Shown here piece by piece: positions 28,055 through 36,977 of a stretch of 64,000 bases of DNA. Location of the stretch: the NCBI GenBank assembly GCA_943788095.1, contig CALSOZ010000010.1, forward strand, positions 1-64,000, written 5' to 3'. Under the pieces are notes generated by a model. The model saw only the letters and a list, made by a program, of their open reading frames with translations. It did not search any database and was not told where the DNA came from. The position numbers and the translations under genes are program-made. The stretch's first letter is position 1. Every line of letters begins with the position of its first letter. Source of the stretch: an uncultured Flavobacteriaceae bacterium. Lineage in GTDB: Bacteria; Bacteroidota; Bacteroidia; Flavobacteriales; Flavobacteriaceae.

Positions 28055-28942
28055 ATGAAAAATATTGCAGTTATTGGAGCGGGAGCCATGGGAAATGGGA
28101 TCGCGCATACGTTTGCGCAAGCAGGTTATAAAGTTCAGCTAATTGATCTCAATCAAACGGCGCTTTCATCGGCACTTGAAACAATTTCAAAAAACTTGGA
28201 TCGTTTAGTCGCTAAAGAGAAAATAGAGGTATCTGACAAAGTTAAAACACTCGCTAACATTTCAACCTTTACCGATATCAATGAAGGGGTTGAATATGCC
28301 AGCTTAGTTGTAGAAGCAGCAACTGAAAATGTAGATTTAAAACTTCAAATTTTCAGACAATTAGATGAAGCGTGTCCAGAAGATACCATTTTAGCAACCA
28401 ACACCTCCTCTATTTCCATCACACAAATTGCAGCGGCCACTTCAAGACCAGAACGCGTGATTGGAATGCACTTTATGAATCCTGTGCCCATCATGAAATT
28501 GGTGGAAATCATAGCCGGTTATAATACGTCAAAAGAAGTGATACACTTTATTGTTTCACTAAGTGAAGAAATTGGTAAAACGCCCGTAATTGTAAACGAT
28601 TACCCTGGATTTGTAGCCAATCGAATTTTAATGACAATGATCAATGAAGCCATCGAAACGTTATACACTGGAGTGGCAGGGGTCAAAGAAATTGATACCG
28701 TTATGAAACTTGGAATGGCTCACCCTATGGGCCCATTAGAACTAGCTGATTTCATTGGACTAGACGTTTGTTTATCGATCTTAGAAGTGATGAATGACGG
28801 ATTTAAAAACCCTAAATATGCCCCAAACCCATTGTTAGTAAATATGGTGCGAGCCGGAAAATACGGTAAAAAAACAGGAGAAGGGTTTTATCAGTATTCG
28901 ACCGAAAGTAAAGCGATCAAGGTCGCTGCCCAATTTTCTTAA
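28055..28942 (+). CDS. hbd: 3-hydroxybutyryl-CoA dehydrogenase
   Basis: A 295-residue protein of the usual length. The NAD-binding motif G8-A-G10-A-M-G13 is at the N-terminus. Catalytic segments NTSSISIT and GMHFMNPVPIMKLVE are followed by the C-terminal domain motif DYPGFVANRI. It interconverts acetoacetyl-CoA and 3-hydroxybutyryl-CoA and could work with the thiolase encoded at 7.5 kb. ATG 28055 is preferred over the upstream TTG because the protein then begins MKNIAVIGAG. Confidence 0.93.
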   Translation: MKNIAVIGAGAMGNGIAHTFAQAGYKVQLIDLNQTALSSALETISKNLDRLVAKEKIEVSDKVKTLANISTFTDINEGVEYASLVVEAATENVDLKLQIFRQLDEACPEDTILATNTSSISITQIAAATSRPERVIGMHFMNPVPIMKLVEIIAGYNTSKEVIHFIVSLSEEIGKTPVIVNDYPGFVANRILMTMINEAIETLYTGVAGVKEIDTVMKLGMAHPMGPLELADFIGLDVCLSILEVMNDGFKNPKYAPNPLLVNMVRAGKYGKKTGEGFYQYSTESKAIKVAAQFS

Positions 28943-28970
28943 AAAACTCCCTAAAACTCCGATTGTAAAA

Positions 28971-30206
28971 ATGGCGAAAATCAGTCCCTTTAGAGCGGTT
29001 CGTCCTTCAAAAACGACCCTTCCAAATTTCAGTTCAAAGTCGTATAGAACCTATTCTCAAATAGAATTAGCAGATAATTTAAAAAATAATCCAGATTCAT
29101 TCTTGAGTATTATTAATCTAAAAAAAAACACCAAAGTTGCAATCGAATCTGCAAAACGTTACGAATTAGTCAAACAGAAATATGAAGATTTTAAAACCAC
29201 TAAAGTTCTCATTAAAGACCCTACTCCTGCATTCTATATATATGAAACTCAACAAGAAAACGGACTCCGATTTTGTGGCATTTTAGCCGCCGCTCATGTG
29301 GATGATTATGAAACGAATGTAATTAAAAAACATGAAGCAACTATTTCGAAACGAGAAAACAAATTTAAAACATATCTCAAAACAGTACGCTTCAATGCGG
29401 CTCCAGTGCTTCTAACATATCCAGATAACGAGACTGTTGAAACTGTGGTTTTAAGTGCAAAATCTAACGCCACTGAAATAAACTCTTGGCATGCGGAAAA
29501 TGAAACCCATAAACTTTGGCGAATTGAAACTAAAAAAGAGGTGAGTTTTATTCAAAAAGCCTTTGAAAACATTCATAGTCTTTATATTGCCGATGGTCAT
29601 CATCGCTCCGCGTCCTCAGCGCTTTTAGCGAAAGAGATGAACGGTGAACAAAAGACTCCAACAAACAGTTCTCATAATCATTTTTTAACCTATTTGATTC
29701 CTGAAAGTCAACTTAAAATACAAGATTACAACAGAGTTATCAAAGACTTGAACAACCTAAGTATCGATACCTTTTTAGAGAAACTAAGCCACTATTTTAA
29801 AGTAGAAAAAAAAGGAAAAGGCGTTTATAAAAGCATTAAAAAAAACGAACTATCGATGTATTTAGAAGGTGAGTTTTATTGCTTATCTTTGCGTGAACCA
29901 ATGGAGAAGAGTCAATCTGCAATCCATCAATTAGATACCTATATTTTACAAACACATCTCTTGGAACCAATTTTAGGAATTACTAACCCTCGAACCAATA
30001 AACGGATTGATTACATCCATGGATCTGATAGTTTAAAACAGATTAAAATTACTGTGGATCGTGGGGATCACGCCGTTGGGTTTGGGCTTTTCCCCGTGCA
30101 AACAAGCGAATTAAAAGCCATTGCAGATGCAGGGGATGTCATGCCCCCAAAAAGCACCTATATTTATCCAAAACTAAGAAGTGGAATCACTATATACGAG
30201 TTTTAA
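28971..30206 (+). CDS. DUF1015 family protein
   Basis: A 411-residue protein matching DUF1015 (typical start PFRAVRP, central YIADGHHRSAS, later DYIHGSDSLK and VMPPKSTYIYPKLRSG). The conserved GHH segment suggests an enzyme, but no reaction is established for the family. No signal peptide or membrane segment is seen, so it should be cytoplasmic. It sits 2 bp before the YggS gene. In many bacteria DUF1015 genes lie near serine or other dehydrogenase genes, a neighbourhood partly echoed here. Confidence 0.9.
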   Translation: MAKISPFRAVRPSKTTLPNFSSKSYRTYSQIELADNLKNNPDSFLSIINLKKNTKVAIESAKRYELVKQKYEDFKTTKVLIKDPTPAFYIYETQQENGLRFCGILAAAHVDDYETNVIKKHEATISKRENKFKTYLKTVRFNAAPVLLTYPDNETVETVVLSAKSNATEINSWHAENETHKLWRIETKKEVSFIQKAFENIHSLYIADGHHRSASSALLAKEMNGEQKTPTNSSHNHFLTYLIPESQLKIQDYNRVIKDLNNLSIDTFLEKLSHYFKVEKKGKGVYKSIKKNELSMYLEGEFYCLSLREPMEKSQSAIHQLDTYILQTHLLEPILGITNPRTNKRIDYIHGSDSLKQIKITVDRGDHAVGFGLFPVQTSELKAIADAGDVMPPKSTYIYPKLRSGITIYEF

Positions 30207-30208
30207 TT

Positions 30209-30871
30209 ATGTCAATAAACACCAATTTATCTCAACTACGATCGCAACTTCCAGATGAAGTGACCTTGGTCGCTGTTTCTAAAACAAAACCTGTAGCGGA
30301 CTTAATGGAGGCCTATGAGGCAGGACAACGGATTTTTGGCGAAAATAAAATCCAAGAAATGGCCGAAAAACAGCAGCAAATGCCAAAAGATATCCAATGG
30401 CATATGATTGGAAATGTACAACGAAATAAAGTCAAATATATGTCTTCGTTTGTCGATTTGATTCATGGCGTTGATTCCGTTAAACTGCTCAATGAAATTA
30501 ACAAACAAGCCGAGAAACACCAACGTACCATTTCCTGTTTATTACAACTAAAAATAGCGCAAGAAGATACCAAATTTGGCATGACTTCTGAAGATGCGTA
30601 TGCGTTATTAAATTCAGATCATTTTAAGAGTTTAAAAAATATATCGATTGTTGGTGTGATGGGTATGGCTAGTTTTACCAATAACGCAACGCAAATCAAA
30701 GAAGAGTTTACCGATTTAAAGAATACTTTTGAACGCTTAAAAAAGAACACCCCAGAACTTGAAATAATTTCTATGGGAATGAGTGGCGATTTCCCATTAG
30801 CTATTGAATGTGGAAGTACGATGATTCGCGTGGGAAGTCGTATCTTTGGAGCTCGAAATTACACTAATTAA
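30209..30871 (+). CDS. yggS: YggS/PROSC family pyridoxal-phosphate homeostasis protein
   Basis: A 220-residue single-domain fold-type III PLP protein. K25 in VAVSKTKPV is the PLP lysine. GENKIQE, WHMIGNVQRNK, the phosphate-binding SMGMSGDFPLAIE and GSRIFGAR are all family hallmarks. It buffers free PLP and affects amino-acid metabolism. The first of the two ATT triplets that begin the exonuclease frame lies 7 bp after its stop, implying translational coupling within the operon. Confidence 0.94.
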   Translation: MSINTNLSQLRSQLPDEVTLVAVSKTKPVADLMEAYEAGQRIFGENKIQEMAEKQQQMPKDIQWHMIGNVQRNKVKYMSSFVDLIHGVDSVKLLNEINKQAEKHQRTISCLLQLKIAQEDTKFGMTSEDAYALLNSDHFKSLKNISIVGVMGMASFTNNATQIKEEFTDLKNTFERLKKNTPELEIISMGMSGDFPLAIECGSTMIRVGSRIFGARNYTN

Positions 30872-30880
30872 ATCGAGATT

Positions 30881-32248
30881 ATTTATACAATAATAGATAT
30901 AGAAACCACCGGAGGAAAATTTAATGAAGAGGGCATTACCGAAATTGCTATCTATAAATTTGACGGTCATAAAATTGTGGACCAATTTATCAGTCTGGTC
31001 AATCCGGAACGGGAAATCCAACCGTTTGTCGTTAACCTTACGGGGATTAATAGTAAAATGCTAAGGTCTGCACCAAAATTTTATGAAGTCGCCAAACGGA
31101 TTATTGAAATTACCGAAGGCAGTATTTTGGTAGCACATAACGCTCAGTTTGATTATCGTATTTTGAAAACAGAGTTCAAGCGTCTCGGATTTGATTTTGA
31201 GCGTGAAAATTTGTGTACTGTTGAACTTTCTAAACAATTGATCCCAGACCTTCCCTCCTACAGTTTGGGCAAGCTGGTGCGATCTTTGGGGATTCCTGTT
31301 AGTGATCGGCACCGTGCGGCAGGAGATGCCACAGCTACGGTTAAGCTTTTTAAGATGTTGCTGGATAAAGATCTTGAAAAAACAATTATAAAAGCGGCGA
31401 TTCGTTTGGATCCAAAGCATCAAATGGAACCTAAATTAACTGATATAATTTCTAAATTACCATCTGTTACGGGCGTTTATTATATTCATAAGGCCGAAGG
31501 TGAAATTGTATATATAGGGAAAAGTAAAAATATTAAAAGTAGAATCAATCAACACTTTACGGGTCAAACGGCTAAATCAAAAAAAATACAACTCGAAGTC
31601 GCAGCCGTCACTTATGACGAAACCGGCAGTGAATTGGTCGCACTTTTAAAAGAAAGTGAAGAAATTAAACGCAACAAACCTAAGTTTAATCGCGCACTTC
31701 GGCGAACTATTTTTACGCATGGATTGTTTAGTTTCAAAGATGAAGAAGGCTATATCAATTTAAAAGTTGAAAAAATAAAAGGCAATCAAAAACCGATTAC
31801 TACCTTTTCAAATCGGGAGAGTGGTAATAGCTTTTTGAATAAAATTGTGGAACATTATCAACTCTGTCAAAAACTATGTGGGCTGTATAAAACGGCAAAT
31901 TCTTGTTTTGGATACGATATCAAAACCTGTGCAGGTGCCTGTATTTCAGAAGAACCCGTCGAAATTTATAATAAAAGAGTGATGAATCTGCTTGAATCAC
32001 ATACCTTTAAAAATCAAAATATGATTCTGATTGATTATGGTCGTGCTGTTGACGAACGCAGTGCTGTTTTAATTGAAAACGGTGTTTTTAAAGGCTATGC
32101 CTATTTCAATTTAAACTTTCAAATCCATACCACAGAAGTGTTAAAATCGATTCTAACTCCGATGGAACATAATAAAGATGCGCAGCATATCATTCAAAGT
32201 TTTATGCGTCGTCACAAAAGATTAAAAATAATTAAACTAAAGGACTAA
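30881..32248 (+). CDS. DnaQ-like 3'-5' exonuclease fused to UvrC-type GIY-YIG nuclease
   Basis: A 455-residue protein. Residues 1-165 are a DEDD exonuclease of the DNA polymerase III epsilon type: DIETTGG near the N-terminus, VAHNAQFDYRIL, and HRAAGDATAT. Residues 195-285 are a GIY-YIG nuclease (GVYYIH and VYIGKSKNIKSRI) as in UvrC/Cho, and the C-terminal part has several cysteines (CQKLCGLYKT, KTCAGACISEE). This architecture is a known Bacteroidota variant of Cho-like repair nucleases. No ATG precedes the DIET motif. The frame begins ATT TAT ACA ATA ATA GAT at 30881, so ATT is the likely start. The first in-frame ATG-like position (GTG 30977) would delete the catalytic DIET motif. Confidence 0.88.
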   Translation: MYTIIDIETTGGKFNEEGITEIAIYKFDGHKIVDQFISLVNPEREIQPFVVNLTGINSKMLRSAPKFYEVAKRIIEITEGSILVAHNAQFDYRILKTEFKRLGFDFERENLCTVELSKQLIPDLPSYSLGKLVRSLGIPVSDRHRAAGDATATVKLFKMLLDKDLEKTIIKAAIRLDPKHQMEPKLTDIISKLPSVTGVYYIHKAEGEIVYIGKSKNIKSRINQHFTGQTAKSKKIQLEVAAVTYDETGSELVALLKESEEIKRNKPKFNRALRRTIFTHGLFSFKDEEGYINLKVEKIKGNQKPITTFSNRESGNSFLNKIVEHYQLCQKLCGLYKTANSCFGYDIKTCAGACISEEPVEIYNKRVMNLLESHTFKNQNMILIDYGRAVDERSAVLIENGVFKGYAYFNLNFQIHTTEVLKSILTPMEHNKDAQHIIQSFMRRHKRLKIIKLKD

Positions 32249-32270
32249 ACTTTTTTAGTATTTTTGAGAT

Positions 32271-33107
32271 ATGTCAAAATCAAATCAAGAAAAAAATTGG
32301 AGAGAAAAAGTTCATGAAATTATTTATGAAGCCGATACTCCAGCGGGAAAGTTATTTGATGTGCTTCTATTAATTGTGATTCTTATTAGCATCATTTTGG
32401 TGATGCTAGAAAGTGTCGATAGTATTGGAACTCAATATGCATTGTTCCTTGATGTTTCGGAATGGGTGATTACCATTTTGTTCACACTAGAATACATCGC
32501 TCGAATTATATCGGTGAAAAACCCAAAAGCATACATTTTTAGTTTTTATGGGATCATTGATTTGTTATCCACCATTCCTAAATACCTTTCCTTATTTATT
32601 TTAGGGTCGCACTCTTTAATCGCGCTTCGGGCTTTACGCTTATTACGTGTATTTAGGATTTTAAAACTCACTCGATTCATTGGTGAAAGTGCCAATTTTG
32701 GAAAAGCATTAAAACGAAGTCGAGCAAAAATAGCAGTATTTATTTCCTTTGTTGTTGTATTATGTATCATTTTAGGGACTGTTATGTACCTTATTGAAAG
32801 TGATCAAGATAGTGGTTTTACAAGCATTCCAAGAAGTGTATATTGGGCCATTGTAACGCTGACAACTGTTGGCTATGGAGATATTGCCCCCATCACCGCT
32901 TTGGGTCAATTGATTGCCTCTTTAATTATGATTTTAGGGTATGGCATTATCGCAGTACCAACGGGAATAGTCACTTCCGAAATGACAAAAATAGAAGAAA
33001 AGCTGATTCCAAATAACACACAAGCTTGTACAAGTTGTAATGAGGCCTATCACCAAGACAATGCCGAATACTGTCATAAATGTGGTCATAAAATTCATGA
33101 TGTCTAA
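32271..33107 (+). CDS. Voltage-gated-type potassium channel with C-terminal zinc ribbon
   Basis: A 278-residue ion transporter. Six hydrophobic segments lie between residues 24 and 240. S4 carries regularly spaced arginines (ALRALRLLRVFRILKLTRF). The pore has the potassium selectivity filter T199-V-G-Y-G-D204 followed by S6. The cytoplasmic tail ends in a small zinc ribbon with two CxxC-type knuckles (CTSC and CHKC). Potassium uptake or membrane-potential control is inferred. The miaA start overlaps its end. Confidence 0.9.
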   Translation: MSKSNQEKNWREKVHEIIYEADTPAGKLFDVLLLIVILISIILVMLESVDSIGTQYALFLDVSEWVITILFTLEYIARIISVKNPKAYIFSFYGIIDLLSTIPKYLSLFILGSHSLIALRALRLLRVFRILKLTRFIGESANFGKALKRSRAKIAVFISFVVVLCIILGTVMYLIESDQDSGFTSIPRSVYWAIVTLTTVGYGDIAPITALGQLIASLIMILGYGIIAVPTGIVTSEMTKIEEKLIPNNTQACTSCNEAYHQDNAEYCHKCGHKIHDV

Positions 33108-34017
33108 GACACTTATTTCAATTGTTGGCCCAACTGGGATTGGTAAAACTGCACTTAGTTTAAAATTGGCAACGCATTTTAAAACTGAAATCATCTCCGC
33201 AGATTCGCGTCAATTTTATAGAGAAATCCCTATCGGAACTGCCGCCCCAACCAATTCTGAATTAGCCACTGCACCACATCATTTTATTCACCATAAATCT
33301 ATAAAAGATCCTTTTAGTGTGGGCGCTTTTGAAAAAGAAGCAATCGCAAAACTTGAAGAACTTCATCAAAAAAACCCAATTATTGTAATGGTTGGCGGGT
33401 CTGGATTGTATGTAAATGCAGTTACAAAAGGCTTTGATGAATTTCCGGATATTGCCCCCGAAATCAGAACCAAACTCAATACTGAACTAGAGACTAACGG
33501 ACTCGAATTTCTTCAAGAAGAATTAAAAAAAGTAGATCCGATTAGCTATGCGACCATTGCTCTAAAAAACCCGCACCGAGTGATCAGAACCCTTGAAATT
33601 TATAGAGGAACCGGAATCCCCTATTCTAGTTTTTTAAATAAAGACAAACGACAAAGACCGTTTGATACGATTTCGATTGGATTAAAAGCAGAGCGACCTT
33701 TAATTTATGAGCGGATTAATCAAAGAGTGGATCAAATGTTAGACAATGGGTTGCTAGAAGAAGCTAAAGCTGTATTTAAACATAGAGATTTAAATGCGCT
33801 CAATACGGTGGGCTATAAAGAGTTATTTCAATATTTTGATGGAGAATGGACGTTGGATTTTACGGTGTCTGAAATTAAAAAAAATTCGCGCCGTTTTGCC
33901 AAACGACAGATGACTTGGTTTCGAAAAAATCCTGAAACCAAATGGTTTGAGCATGATACCGATCTGCAAAATATCATAGAATTTTTAAATAAAGTCATAA
34001 AAAAAACCAATGAATAG
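33097..34017 (+). CDS. miaA: tRNA dimethylallyltransferase
   Basis: A protein of about 306 residues that transfers dimethylallyl to A37 of tRNAs reading UNN codons. The P-loop GPTGIGKTA is at residues 11-19. DSRQFYREIPIGTA, VGGSGLYVNA and the C-terminal RRFAKRQMTWFR are typical. Two consecutive ATGs (33097 and 33100) are possible starts. Either overlaps the ion channel gene by about 8-11 bp, and an upstream extension to 33040 lies inside that gene and is unlikely. Confidence 0.95.
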   Translation: MMSKTLISIVGPTGIGKTALSLKLATHFKTEIISADSRQFYREIPIGTAAPTNSELATAPHHFIHHKSIKDPFSVGAFEKEAIAKLEELHQKNPIIVMVGGSGLYVNAVTKGFDEFPDIAPEIRTKLNTELETNGLEFLQEELKKVDPISYATIALKNPHRVIRTLEIYRGTGIPYSSFLNKDKRQRPFDTISIGLKAERPLIYERINQRVDQMLDNGLLEEAKAVFKHRDLNALNTVGYKELFQYFDGEWTLDFTVSEIKKNSRRFAKRQMTWFRKNPETKWFEHDTDLQNIIEFLNKVIKKTNE

Positions 34018-34026
34018 TTGGTTTTT
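34002..34026. terminator. Bidirectional hairpin at the miaA end
   Basis: AAAAACCAA pairs with TTGGTTTTT around the loop TGAATAG; the miaA stop codon lies inside the loop. It sits between convergent miaA and the response-regulator gene. Confidence 0.7.
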
Positions 34027-34032
34027 AAATGC

Positions 34033-34737
34033 TTATTTATTTACCACAAGTCGAAAGCCTTCGCCATGAATATTTAAGATTTCTACTTTTGGATCTAACT
34101 TTAAATATTTTCTTAATTTGGCAATATAAACATCCATACTTCTAGAGGTGAAATAATTGTCATCTCTCCATATTTTGGTCAGTGCAATTTCTCTGGGCAT
34201 TAAATCATTTTCATGTAAAATCAACAACCGAAGTAATTCATTTTCTTTTGGCGATAACTTAGCTGGTTTATCACCCTTGTGACTTAGAAAACGAAGTTTC
34301 GAATTAAGACTAAATTCACCTATTGTAAACTCAAACTGTTTACTGTCCGCCAGAGTATCTACCGTTTTGCGTTGGATAATTGCTTTGATCTTCATTAGCA
34401 AGACTTCGCTGTCAAAGGGTTTATTCAAGTAATCGTCTGCCCCTACTTTGTAACCTTTTAAAACATCTTCTTTCAGCGCTTTAGCAGTGAGGAAAATAAT
34501 AGGAATTTCAGTATTTTTTTCACGGATTTCTTTGGCAAGTGTAAAGCCATCTTTATATGGCATCATTACATCCAAAATACACAAATGGTAGTCAGTTTTT
34601 TTAAACTTTTCGTAGCCTTCCATGCCGTTCTTGGCGTGGGTTACTTCGTAGCCATTGATTGACAAATATTCTTTTAAAACCGTTCCAAAATTTGGATCAT
34701 CTTCAACTAATAATATTTTTTTTAAACTTTCTTCCAT
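34033..34737 (-). CDS. rprY: OmpR-family response regulator, RprY-like
   Basis: A 234-residue protein. The receiver domain (1-120) has phosphoacceptor D56 in CILDVMMP, T84 and K106 (NKPF). The C-terminal winged helix (135-234) has the OmpR/PhoB form (LSPKENELLRLL, TSRSMDVYIAKLRKYL). Length and wording are close to Bacteroides RprY, which acts with the RprX kinase in stress and envelope regulation. The kinase gene lies 4 bp upstream, so the two form a pair. The symbol is by resemblance only. Confidence 0.9.
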   Translation of the reverse strand: MEESLKKILLVEDDPNFGTVLKEYLSINGYEVTHAKNGMEGYEKFKKTDYHLCILDVMMPYKDGFTLAKEIREKNTEIPIIFLTAKALKEDVLKGYKVGADDYLNKPFDSEVLLMKIKAIIQRKTVDTLADSKQFEFTIGEFSLNSKLRFLSHKGDKPAKLSPKENELLRLLILHENDLMPREIALTKIWRDDNYFTSRSMDVYIAKLRKYLKLDPKVEILNIHGEGFRLVVNK

Positions 34738-34741
34738 GATA

Positions 34742-36310
34742 TTAAGCTATTAAAGGTAATTTTATAACAAAGATACTTCCTCTGCCTTTTTCACTGTCGA
34801 CAGAAACAATTCCTTGATGATTTTCTACAATACGTTTCACATTTGCTAAGCCAAGTCCATGCCCTTTTATAGTATGAACATCGCCAGTGTATTCCCTATA
34901 AAACTCTTCAAATATACGTTTTTGTACGGCTTTATTCATGCCCTTCCCTTGATCTTTAATACTTAGAATAATATTATTACCAACATTTTCTGTGTACACA
35001 TCAATTTTGGGAGCATCATTTGAATATTTTATGGCATTGTCCAAAACATTAACAATCACATTTGTGAAATAGGTTTCATTGGCTAATACCGATGATTTAG
35101 GGGCATTAAAATGGGTGTTAATATAGCCATTTCGATCTTCTACAATGAGCTGAACATGTGTAATCGCATCTTCAATTAAGTCGTGCAATTTAAGTCGTTC
35201 TTTACTAATATTGAGTTGCTTTTTTTGCAGCTGAGAAATTCGTAAAACATTTTCAACTTGTGCATTCATACGCTTGTTTTCTTCTTTAATCATTCGAAGA
35301 TAGCGTTTAACTTTTTCCTGATCATTAATTATTTTTGGATTTTTGATCGCATCTAATGCAAGATTAATCGTCGCAATAGGGGTTTTGAATTCATGCGTCA
35401 TATTATTAATAAAATCAGATTTCATTTGAGATATTTTACGCTGTTTAATTAATTGATACAATGCACTAGTATACGCAATAATGATAATCAGCGTGAATAA
35501 CATTGATAACAAGGTGACTCCAATTATCGAAGATATGATGAATTTTTTACGTTCGGGAAAATTAATATAAAGTTTAAAATCACTTTCATCATTATCATCT
35601 AAAAAAATGGGAGCTCCCAATGTAGGAATCAAAGATTGATCGAAATTTTGAGATTGAATTTTGGTTCCTAAATCATGATGGAAAATCGCAAATTCAAAAT
35701 CAATATCAATGTTATCTTCTCTTAATTTTTTGCTTATTAATTTTTGGATGCTTTCAACTGAAACGCGCTGATGAATAGGCGTGTTTTTAATTTCTGAATT
35801 GTATTGAGATTCAAAAGTAGCTTTTTGTAGTTTGTCCATATTAAGGACTTTCTCAAACGACTGTTCAGTCGTAGAAATTAAATCTCCTCCTAAAATGTTA
35901 TGATCATAAATTTTGGTGGTTGTTTTGCCTCTAAAATTACTCAAGCCCAAACTATCGATATTTAGATCGATAAGTGAGGGAACTTTAAAATTTTCTTCAA
36001 GGATACCCGTATTATAAATAATAATTTGATTGGTATTAATATCCTGCTTATAGACGGTAATATTTCGGATGGCAGTGGTATCTGGTTCTTTTCCCTCGGA
36101 AATGATTTTATTGAGAGCTTTGACATATTTTTTATACTCAATATCAGCCACTTGATTGGTCGTGTAAGTCAATGCCTTTTTAACGTTGAAAGTGAATTGT
36201 TCTTCTTTTGTTTCTAGCGCATTATTAATGTAATACGCTTGAACAAAAATAATTCCGATGAGTGATAAGCTCATCAAAATAACCAATAAGGTGAATAATC
36301 GTTTATTCAT
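34742..36310 (-). CDS. rprX: Sensor histidine kinase, RprX-like
   Basis: A 522-residue membrane kinase. Two transmembrane helices (about 6-27 and 258-285) enclose a periplasmic sensor of about 230 residues. The HisKA domain has phosphoacceptor H306 in THEFKTPIATI. The HATPase domain shows NVLDNAIKYS (N box), DQGKGM (G1) and GHGLGLANV (G2). There is no HAMP or PAS domain that I can see. It starts the two-gene operon with the RprY-like regulator. The signal sensed is unknown. Confidence 0.9.
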   Translation of the reverse strand: MNKRLFTLLVILMSLSLIGIIFVQAYYINNALETKEEQFTFNVKKALTYTTNQVADIEYKKYVKALNKIISEGKEPDTTAIRNITVYKQDINTNQIIIYNTGILEENFKVPSLIDLNIDSLGLSNFRGKTTTKIYDHNILGGDLISTTEQSFEKVLNMDKLQKATFESQYNSEIKNTPIHQRVSVESIQKLISKKLREDNIDIDFEFAIFHHDLGTKIQSQNFDQSLIPTLGAPIFLDDNDESDFKLYINFPERKKFIISSIIGVTLLSMLFTLIIIIAYTSALYQLIKQRKISQMKSDFINNMTHEFKTPIATINLALDAIKNPKIINDQEKVKRYLRMIKEENKRMNAQVENVLRISQLQKKQLNISKERLKLHDLIEDAITHVQLIVEDRNGYINTHFNAPKSSVLANETYFTNVIVNVLDNAIKYSNDAPKIDVYTENVGNNIILSIKDQGKGMNKAVQKRIFEEFYREYTGDVHTIKGHGLGLANVKRIVENHQGIVSVDSEKGRGSIFVIKLPLIA

Positions 36311-36380
36311 TACTCAAAATTAAGACTTTAATTGATGTTAAAATGGGTTTTAACCTTAGCTTAACAAAAATGTTAAATTT

Positions 36381-36977
36381 TTACGAATTCTTGATTTTAT
36401 TCAAAATTTTCTCGTGGATATTTTGAACATTTATTTCTGTTTCTAAAAGTGAGATGTTATGAATCACAAAATGAGATTGACTCATTTTTTGGGACTCAGG
36501 CAGTTGGTTATCGATGATCGATTCGATGTCTTTTTTAGTTTTTTGATCTCTATCTATAACCCGTTGGATGCGTGTTTCGGTGGGTGCAGTCACCGTAATA
36601 ATAAGATCAAATTGATCTTGAGATTTTGTCTCAAAAAGAATTGCCACTTCTTTGATGACATAGGGTGCGTCTTGTTTGGACACCCAACGTTCAAAATGTT
36701 CAGCTACTTTTGGATGAACGATCGCATTTATTTTTTGTAACAACGATTGGTCATTAAAAACTTTAGAGGCAATAAAAGATCTGTTTAGCTGACCATCTAC
36801 ATAACACGATTTGCCCAACAACTGAATTAATTCTTGTTGAATTATTTTAGAGTTCTGCATCAAGGTTTTGGCTTCCTCGTCCGCAATATAAATTGGCACT
36901 CCCAATGCTTCAAATAGCCGAGCCACTGTGGTTTTCCCACTACCAATACCTCCAGTAAGTCCTACAATTTTAGTCAT
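36381..36977 (-). CDS. coaE: Dephospho-CoA kinase
   Basis: A 198-residue P-loop kinase (GGIGSGKTTVA at 9-19) catalysing the last step of CoA synthesis. The DEEAK segment and VFNDQSLL, IVHPKV and PLLFET-like VAILFETK regions match the family. It overlaps the YbbR gene by 8 bp on the same strand. The CoA-synthesis gene coaBC is 6 kb away in the same orientation. Confidence 0.93.
   Translation of the reverse strand: MTKIVGLTGGIGSGKTTVARLFEALGVPIYIADEEAKTLMQNSKIIQQELIQLLGKSCYVDGQLNRSFIASKVFNDQSLLQKINAIVHPKVAEHFERWVSKQDAPYVIKEVAILFETKSQDQFDLIITVTAPTETRIQRVIDRDQKTKKDIESIIDNQLPESQKMSQSHFVIHNISLLETEINVQNIHEKILNKIKNS

Noticed and set aside
32259-32266. Promoter -7 box TATTTTTG before the ion channel gene
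   Set aside because: It lies only 4 bp before the ATG inside a co-directional run, so it is probably a chance match in T-rich sequence.
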